Assembly: GCF_010093595.1 (NCBI RefSeq)
Contig: NW_022985466.1
Location: forward strand, 365,183-429,182
DNA length: 64,000 bases
Origin: Mytilinidion resinicola
Taxonomy: Eukaryota; Ascomycota; Dothideomycetes; Mytilinidiales; Mytilinidiaceae
Direction of reading: 5' to 3'
Shown: positions 58,360 to 64,000 of the stretch, piece after piece
Layout: each line of letters starts with the position of its first letter
How positions within the stretch are numbered: position 1 is the stretch's first letter
Program-made: the position numbers and the translations under genes
Notes under the pieces: generated by a model
What the model saw: the letters and a program-made list of their open reading frames with translations, nothing else
Database searches by the model: none
Told to the model about the DNA's origin: nothing

Positions 58360-58914
58360 ATGCGTCTTTTGCGATGGAGCAATAATACCGAGTTCGGCCT
58401 TACCGACGATCTGGCGGATGACGAGGCAATCCCTCCTTATGCGATCCTTTCGCATACATGGCTCGAAGATACGCAGGAACCCACCTTTGAAGACCTTACG
58501 AATGGTACTGGCAGGGAAAAGCTTGGATATGAGAAGATCCAGTTCTGCGGAGGACAAGCTAAACAAGATAACCTACAATATTTCTGGGTGGATACCTGTT
58601 GCATTAATAAGTCAAACCCTGCCGAACTCTCACACTCTATCAATTCTATGTTTCGCTGGTACCGCAACGCGACTCGATGCTACGTCTATTTGTCGGATGT
58701 CTCCAGCCCCCGCACCAACGATGTGTTTCATTCGCAGTCATGGGACTTGGATCTGGCGAGAAGCAGATGGTTTACTCGGGGTTGGACACTCCAGGATGGG
58801 TGTGGGCAACTATTCTGCCTAATGTCTACACAGCCTCAACGCCATGCTGGGCATGCATGTGTGAGAGATCTTGGACCCTGCCACGCACTCACCTTCACCA
58901 ACGCGAAGCCTTAG
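58360..58914 (+). pseudogene. Truncated HET-domain (heterokaryon incompatibility) gene
   Basis: The frame gives 184 residues and opens like HET proteins with MRLLRW. It carries IPPYAILSHTWLED, the box YFWVDTCCINKSNPAELS, then INSMFRWYRNATRCYVYL and SRWFTRGWTLQ. Full HET proteins continue with an ELLAP box and several hundred residues. Here the similarity stops after WTLQ, and 38 unrelated residues lead to a stop. The three core HET motifs survive, but the second half of the domain is lost. HET proteins trigger cell death after fusion of unlike strains. This copy is probably inactive, though a short expressed HET fragment cannot be excluded. Confidence 0.85.
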
Positions 58915-59601
58915 GCATATAAGTCATGAGTTATTCAGTAGATTTCATATCAGCCCTTCGAGGCATCTGAGAGACGTCTCGCAATCTACACCCGCCGCTT
59001 CCATACTTCCCAGCAAGTTTACGTGCCGGCGACCAGAAATAGAGAACATGTTCAATATACACCACTTCAATAAATGGTCATAGTCTATCTTTCTGGTTGA
59101 GCAATGTTCCAGATGTTGTTTATCCAGCATCAACCCATGCTTCTTGGAGGCGAATCTGCGCATGGGTGGGTTGAATGAGCGTGTTATGTATCCTTTTGCA
59201 ACGAAAATTTATCGCATTATACAACTCTGAATAGAGAGCACTCATCGTTGGTATATGGAGTTCCTCGTTCTAAGTTACTCAGCTCATTTCACTTTCGCGT
59301 CTCACACAAACTCACATCATGTGGCGGGGTGGCGTTTCCCTTATTCTTCCTCCTCGAAAGCCCTTTCGGGTTACAAAGCTTTATAGGAAAGTTTCCATTT
59401 TGGCAGTATGTAAGCTCTATCCTACTATAAGACCGGGCTCCGAGTCCTCGTCTATGTGAGCAAGGCCCCGATACAGACACCAAGGTTTGATCTACTCAAG
59501 GGTACTTCAGCTCCCCGCCTCTCATATATATATTTCCCAACACCTCACTTCACGTTCCCATCCACTTTCAGCCCTCTCTCTCTCTCCAATCCTCCTTCAA
59601 T
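58915..59601. other. Spacer and promoter of the reductase gene
   Basis: No continuation of the HET gene can be recognised with confidence. The last 80 bp before 59602 contain a TATATATA tract (59525-59532) and a (CT)n run (59573-59586), a typical fungal core promoter and leader. Confidence 0.55.
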
Positions 59602-60735
59602 ATGGTCCAAAACAAAACAATAACCTTCACCAAGAACCCCGACAAGTTCCCCATCCTCGGCACCCACCTCTCCATCACTTCCGACTCCATCGACCTCTCC
59701 ATCGACCCGCCAGATGACGGTCTCTTGCTCAAAAACTACTACATATCCCTCGACCCCTTCATGCGCATGCGCATGGACAAGCCCATCAGCAAACCCTACG
59801 TAATTCCCTTCAAACTCGACGAACCAATCCACGGCGGCGGCATCGCCAAAGTGCTCAAATCCCAAAACGCAAAGTTCAGCACCGGCGATATCGTCTGCTT
59901 CTTCAACGACCGCGGGCTGCCGTTCCAAGAGTACACGGTCTGCGATGCCGCGTTGACTGAGATCCCGTTTGAAGTGCATAATCCGTATGACATTGATGTA
60001 AAGCATTTCGTGGGCGCGCTTGGACTTGCGGGCTTGACGGCGTATTGAGGTTTGTACGAGATCGGGAAGCCGAAGGCGGGCGAGACGATTTTGGTGTCGG
60101 CGGCTAGTGGGGCTGTTGGGCAGCTGGTTGGGCAGCTGGCGAAGAAAGAGGGGACGGTGTTTACGGGGATTGTGGGGAATAAGGAGAAATTGAGGTATGT
60201 AGTTGAGGAGTTGGGGTTTGATGCGGCGATTAATTATAAGGCGGAAGAGTCTATTGGGGAGGCTTTGAAGAGGATCGCACCTCAGGGGATTGATGTGTAT
60301 TTTGATAATGTGGGGGGTGAGATTTTGGAGGCGGTGATTGAGAATATGAATTGGTTTGGGCGGATTGGTGAGTGGTTTTATACTTCTTCCTTCGCACAGT
60401 TCAAGTTTTCTAACTCTTGTCTCGCCGCAGTTGCTTGCGGTACGGTCTCCAGCTACAACCAGAAAAGGGAAGATAAGTACGGCATCAAGAACCACATAGA
60501 AATCTGCACCCGCCGCATCTCGATGCAGGGGTTCATCGCCAGTGACCCGAATATCCTCAAGCACTTTCCAGCACTGCAGGAGAACGTACAGAAAGGGATA
60601 GCTGACGGGTCGATCAAGTTCCGTCAGGATGTGACGGTGGGTATCGGTAATGCGATTGATGGTCTGCTGGGCATGCTGAAGGGGGAGAAACAGGGGAAGG
60701 CGATATTGCAGGTTGCAGATTTGGAAACGGAGTGA
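59602..60735 (+). pseudogene. MDR-family NADPH reductase gene with one premature stop
   Basis: Exons 59602-60367 and 60431-60735 join in phase to 356 codons, the full length for medium-chain reductases of the PTGR1/alkenal double-bond reductase type. The N-terminal catalytic domain (LLLKNYYISLDPFMRMRM) has no zinc ligands, as in that subfamily. The nucleotide-binding domain shows AASGAVGQLVGQLAK, GVDVYFDNVGG-type GIDVYFDNVGG, and GRIVACGTVSSYN across the intron. Codon 149 (60046-60048) is TGA within GLTAY-stop-GLYEIGKP, where relatives usually have an aromatic residue, Trp fitting by one G-to-A change. Everything else is intact. This is either a very recent pseudogene, a read-through case, or a sequence error. 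Confidence 0.88.
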
Positions 60736-61058
60736 CGAATCAAAATGAAAGAACTTTGGGGTAACAAGAAGCAATGAAGGAAAAGAAGACAGATATCGTA
60801 CGTTTCCTCCTCGAGGAACGGGCGTGATTTGATGAAGTAGTAAAACACCAAGTCAGAATACGCAATATCGTGAATTGTCAGTTGCTCTTGCAGTCCTACT
60901 CAAACCCTCTAACCCTCAGCTCTTCCGACAAAATAAGTGTGTTGTACTAGCAATTGATGTATTGAGACATAACAACTCCGCTTTCCTACGCCGTGATTCT
61001 ATGGAATTCCCTCAAGTGCTAGAACAGATATGGGCATGATTAGTCGGCTTCGTGAATT
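60736..61058. other. Convergent 3' region
   Basis: This 323-bp stretch lies between the reductase stop and the kinase-like stop. I see nothing in it beyond 3' ends. Confidence 0.5.
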
Positions 61059-62138
61059 CTAGCATTCTGTGCAACACCTCTCAGAGTCCCCATCCTTCTC
61101 TCTGAGCCGCAAGGGACAGTTATCGTTGAAAATGTAATCCATAAGCCTCTCCAAGCCCTGCAAATCGCCTTCCTTCGTCTCCATCTTGTCTTTGTCAACC
61201 CATCCTTTAGTCGCGCCGCCTTCGAAATCAATGACGATTGCATTACCACTCTTGTCAATGACAACGTTATCGGCTTTGACATCTCCCCAAACGACATCTA
61301 ATGCATGCAAAGTTGACACTGTCTTCTGGATTTGTGAAGCCCATTTCTCCCGAATCTCCCTGGGTGCCTGTTCAACCGTCTGCCATGTGAGAGCTCGATC
61401 AATATCAATCCAGTAGTAGAGCTGCCCGCGAGCGATGCCTTTGTTGTTCACAACTACTCCGTAAAGTCGCGACGTAAGCAGTTGATCCGGAAGAATGCCT
61501 GACTGGTGGATCTTGCTGTACTTTTTAACTACGGCTTTCGACTCATCCGACGTCCATGAAGATTTCCAAAACAGTGGCTGGCCTTGTACAGAGACTTTGT
61601 CGGGAACGATGTCAAAGACAGTACTAGGATCGTCAAAGATGACCTCGACATCGGAGAGTTGGAAGTGAGGGAACAGCGATATAAAGGGTGCCGGTTCTGG
61701 TTCTTGCCAATCGTCGAGAACATCAGGTTCATCAGGATCCTTGCGAGTAATAGCACTTGGACGTGGCACTTCGTTGTAGAATTCGAGTTGACATTTGTAG
61801 TATTGCCGAGCCTGTAGATCGGCAAGCGTCAACTTTCCGACATGGCGGACGGCCGGTGCGAGTTTTTGGAGTTCTGGCAAGAAATGCGACGCGATCACGT
61901 CTAGGTAGTCCCATAGATCAGGGTCATCGACGGAATCGCCACTTAAGTTCGCCTTATTTGTTTGCGCGGCCTCGAGAGCAATTGGCGAGCGATGAAAGTT
62001 CGGCATCAAGACGTGAATGTTTAACCATGCGCTCCGCACGCGAACGTAGAGAACAAATCCTCCGGGTGTGGTTTCCCAGCCAGGGAAGTCGTAGTCAGGT
62101 TTCCCGAGAGGAGCTTCTGTAGTGTCGTGAAGAGCCAT
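61059..62138 (-). CDS. Degenerate protein-kinase-like fungal protein
   Basis: One exon encodes 359 residues. The C-terminal third has a kinase-like catalytic region: VVWGDVKADNVVI (Asp 286, Asn 291) stands for the HRD...N loop, and VIDFEGG (Asp 304) stands for DFG. TKGWVDKDKMETKEGDLQGL then follows, as in a fungal family of small atypical kinases. The usual Gly-rich loop and Lys/Glu pair are not obvious in the N-terminal part. Asp, Asn and metal Asp are kept, so activity is possible, but the DFG glycine is replaced by Glu. The substrate is unknown. The start at 62138 is the only good Met. Confidence 0.8.
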   Translation of the reverse strand: MALHDTTEAPLGKPDYDFPGWETTPGGFVLYVRVRSAWLNIHVLMPNFHRSPIALEAAQTNKANLSGDSVDDPDLWDYLDVIASHFLPELQKLAPAVRHVGKLTLADLQARQYYKCQLEFYNEVPRPSAITRKDPDEPDVLDDWQEPEPAPFISLFPHFQLSDVEVIFDDPSTVFDIVPDKVSVQGQPLFWKSSWTSDESKAVVKKYSKIHQSGILPDQLLTSRLYGVVVNNKGIARGQLYYWIDIDRALTWQTVEQAPREIREKWASQIQKTVSTLHALDVVWGDVKADNVVIDKSGNAIVIDFEGGATKGWVDKDKMETKEGDLQGLERLMDYIFNDNCPLRLREKDGDSERCCTEC

Positions 62139-62853
62139 TTTGGTGTAGAATTGAAGAAGGTGAACAGGAAGAGAGAGATCAAACTAGCAATTGCTGCGGT
62201 GGTGAAAGAAGTTGAAGATCGATCATTTGGCAAATCGCAGCACAAAGATATGAGTTGAGCGGGTTAAGAACTTCACCATACGCGCCGAAGGCACAAAGAA
62301 ACTTATAAGTAGGAAGAATGAAACTGGGGGCGGCAGGTGGATCCACGGAGGTGGGAGGGAGGTGAGCCCGGAAAAGTGTCGGGCCGTTAACTTGACCAAT
62401 AGAAGGGGCTCTTTCACTGTGCCATTCTATTCGGGTACTGTAGGCTGAGTGCTGCGCCGCATAATCAGGCCTTGGGTACGGAGCGCTTTGGAGTCGCGCG
62501 CTACCAACCTTTTGAAACGAGCCCGGTATTAGTTGCTAGCAATGCTATCCTACTGATTATTTTTTTGGGACTCAAATGCTGCCCGGCGCTTTCTGTCACT
62601 CTTCACCGTTTTAGCTTAACGGCGCAGTCTCCTCTAGATACCTGGGTAGCTTCGCCGCGCCGGGCAGCTTCGCCGCACCGGGTGAGACTGAGAGTTATAA
62701 AATGGACGGATGGAAGGGAGAAAGGAACACCATCCAAAGTTCGCTGCATCATTCGAAGCTGCATTATTCCTCATTATTGCTCGAAATTTTCTGATCTAAT
62801 TCTTCTGCATTTTTCCCCTTCTATTACCTCCCTTCTCTACATTCTCTGTGAAG
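62139..62853. promoter_or_regulatory. Intergenic with a clear core promoter near 62690
   Basis: A TATA-like GTTATAAAATGG lies at 62693-62704, followed by about 150 bp with T/C-rich tracts ending in CTACATTCTCTGTGAAG just before ATG 62854. This is a typical fungal core promoter plus leader. A short direct repeat, AGCTTCGCCGC, lies at 62649-62678. Confidence 0.55.
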
Positions 62854-63240
62854 ATGTGCAGGCGAGTCGAAAGAAGCCGCGTGTGCGGGCACACTCAGTT
62901 GCTTTGGCGTCCAGGGCCACGGACTTGTCCACGAGCCAGACGTGAGAACGCGCGCCGTCAGAGCAGCAGGTTATACCGATGTTCAGCAGCCTATCAAACC
63001 TATACGCAATCGGTACCCATACCTTGCAAGCTGAGCCAGTGTCGCATCAATTTCAAAGTAGCTAGGGGGTTTATATGCTGCCAATGTCAATGGCGCAATC
63101 GGAGTGGACAGACGCAATGCCATGGCCCCCCCGAAAGACACGAACGCGAAATCGATATCTGGGCAGTTCGCGTTAACACCCAATGTCCGCACTCAGTTTG
63201 CCACCTCAGATGCTGGCCTAATCAATGGGACCCAGAGTAA
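62854..63240 (+). CDS. Possible small cysteine-rich protein gene
   Basis: The frame from Met 62854 opens MCRRVERSRVCGHTQLL, with a Cys/His start and CP pair like many short fungal proteins of unknown function, and continues with CCQCQWRNRSGQTQCHG to a stop at 63240 (129 codons). The promoter context is good. The true structure is uncertain: a GTAAGC donor at 63238 with an acceptor at 63297, and a second possible intron at 63013-63061, would give a different C-terminus. I do not assign a function. Confidence 0.4.
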   Translation: MCRRVERSRVCGHTQLLWRPGPRTCPRARRENARRQSSRLYRCSAAYQTYTQSVPIPCKLSQCRINFKVARGFICCQCQWRNRSGQTQCHGPPERHEREIDIWAVRVNTQCPHSVCHLRCWPNQWDPE

Positions 63241-63504
63241 GCAACGCACAGTCAAGCCTTCGAACGAAAAAAACTGTACTAACGGTCCGTAGTCAAGCTT
63301 CGGACGCCAATTCTTAGACAATGCCCGGAGCATTCAGAAGAAGCCTGGGACAACAGTTGCAACTTGAGACAGTCACATACTTACGTTCAACCCCACGTAT
63401 GATTGTTGTTACAGTCAGATCAAAGTGCTGAGCATGTTACCTAGAAGCTGGTTTCACGCACACCCTTTGGGTCGGTATAGATATCCTTTGAATTTGCGAT
63501 ACTG

Positions 63505-63665
63505 CACTCGCTTGGTCGAGATTGTTTGGTCAAAGTTACAGTCGTTCGGTCGGAATCGCACTCGTTTGGTCGAAAGTACGCTCTTTTGGTCTGTCGGAAA
63601 TTACAGGTGTCTTCTTTATTGTAACTTTATCGGTCACAAATACACTCTTTTGGTCGATGTACTTC
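63505..63665. repeat. Imperfect ~20-bp tandem repeat around TTTGGTCG
   Basis: Units of the type CACTCGTTTGGTCGAAAGTA recur about six times with variants (CGCTTGGTCGAG, TGTTTGGTCAAAG, CGTTCGGTCGGAA, CTTTTGGTCTG, TTTATCGGTCACAA, CTTTTGGTCGATG). The array is partly decayed. No coding role is seen. Confidence 0.75.
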
Positions 63666-64000
63666 AATCTCAAAGTTTTGGGTAATTTGTGATGGCATGG
63701 AAAATCTAGACTGCTAAATCTTAGTAAATTGATTCCTTACCCTAAACTGTCATCTATAAAGTCACGATCGCGAATCTCCTGGATTTTCGAGCGTGCTTAA
63801 TTCGGTAGCTAGAAGTTCGTCCTTTTATATACTCATCCGAGATATATTAATCTGCCGTTACTCTCGTACGAATCTATTTCGGGTGGGAAGGTAAGAGACC
63901 AGTCGTGGAGGTGCTATGGTGACTGCAGAAGCAAGGGAGGGAGAACAAAGAGAGATCGATGACCGTAGACGTACGTTCGAGAGACAAATGAGCATGCGTA
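63666..64000. other. Window end, no gene recognised
   Basis: The last 335 bp are mixed AT-rich sequence without a supported frame, repeat or RNA gene. Confidence 0.5.

Noticed and set aside
59545..60774. 409-codon frame on the minus strand
   Set aside because: It lies exactly opposite the MDR reductase gene, whose plus-strand frame shows the family motifs and a correct intron. The antisense translation has no domain.
45262..62138. Secondary-metabolite or defence gene cluster
   Set aside because: The giant gene, HET relic, reductase and kinase-like gene share no pathway logic, and no PKS, NRPS, transporter or cluster regulator is present.
1..64000. tRNA or rRNA genes
   Set aside because: I looked for GGTTCGA-type T-loops with matching arms. 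The GGTTCGAAC near 41732 does not sit in a cloverleaf, and no rRNA segment was recognised. A tRNAscan run would settle this.

Overview
The window looks like nuclear DNA of a filamentous ascomycete (Pezizomycotina; a Dothideomycete-like genome is my guess, not a proof). Introns are short (mostly 46-62 bp) with GTAAGT-like donors, CTAAC-type branch sites and AG acceptors. The protein set is fungal: eRF3/Sup35, Yrb30, Tco89, Bfr2, a GPI cell-wall protein, HET and NLR-type domains. AT-rich blocks show C-to-T and G-to-A damage typical of repeat-induced point mutation (RIP).

Layout. 1-35.5 kb is gene-rich and mostly housekeeping: the 3' end of an unidentified gene; a large HSL-type alpha/beta hydrolase (1567-4684, -); a cysteine-rich type II membrane protein (5154-6707, -); a BSD-domain protein (8156-9486, +); a Yrb30-like RanGTP-binding protein (9997-12536, -); Sup35/eRF3 with a Q/G/Y-rich N-terminus (13325-15878, +); a Saf4/CCDC130 splicing factor (16543-17673, -); an unknown coiled-coil protein (19787-21749, +); a GXWXG/DUF4334 protein (22170-22743, -); Tco89 of TORC1 (24585-26321, +); a small GPI-anchored protein (28958-29389, +); Ind1/NUBPL (30999-32095, -) diverging from Bfr2/AATF (32239-33869, +) across 143 bp; and a LysM-CAP protein without a signal peptide (34708-35497, +).

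35.5-44 kb is a transposon and gene graveyard: AT-rich DNA, a 406-bp fold-back element with TA duplication, a truncated membrane-protein gene, a RIP-damaged Fot1/pogo transposase split by a GC-rich solo LTR with a perfect 5-bp target duplication, a second pogo-like transposase that is intact in front and RIP-damaged behind, and the remains of an NLR gene with almost identical tandem TPR units.

45-55 kb is one giant gene for a DUF3638/DUF3645 protein of about 3,294 residues. Its motifs can be read as a superfamily-2 helicase-like ATPase. 55-64 kb holds MITE-like repeats, a truncated HET-domain gene, an MDR reductase gene with a single in-frame stop, a degenerate kinase-like protein and a possible small cysteine-rich gene.

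Two short dispersed repeat families, here called A and B, recur in intergenic DNA across the window. The genes do not form one pathway or a metabolite cluster. The most interesting material is the nested mobile-element history at 36-44 kb, the allorecognition-type relics (NLR, HET), the giant helicase-like protein and the cytosolic-looking LysM-CAP protein. I did not find a convincing new multi-gene system. All spliced models come from reading splice signals and frame by eye.
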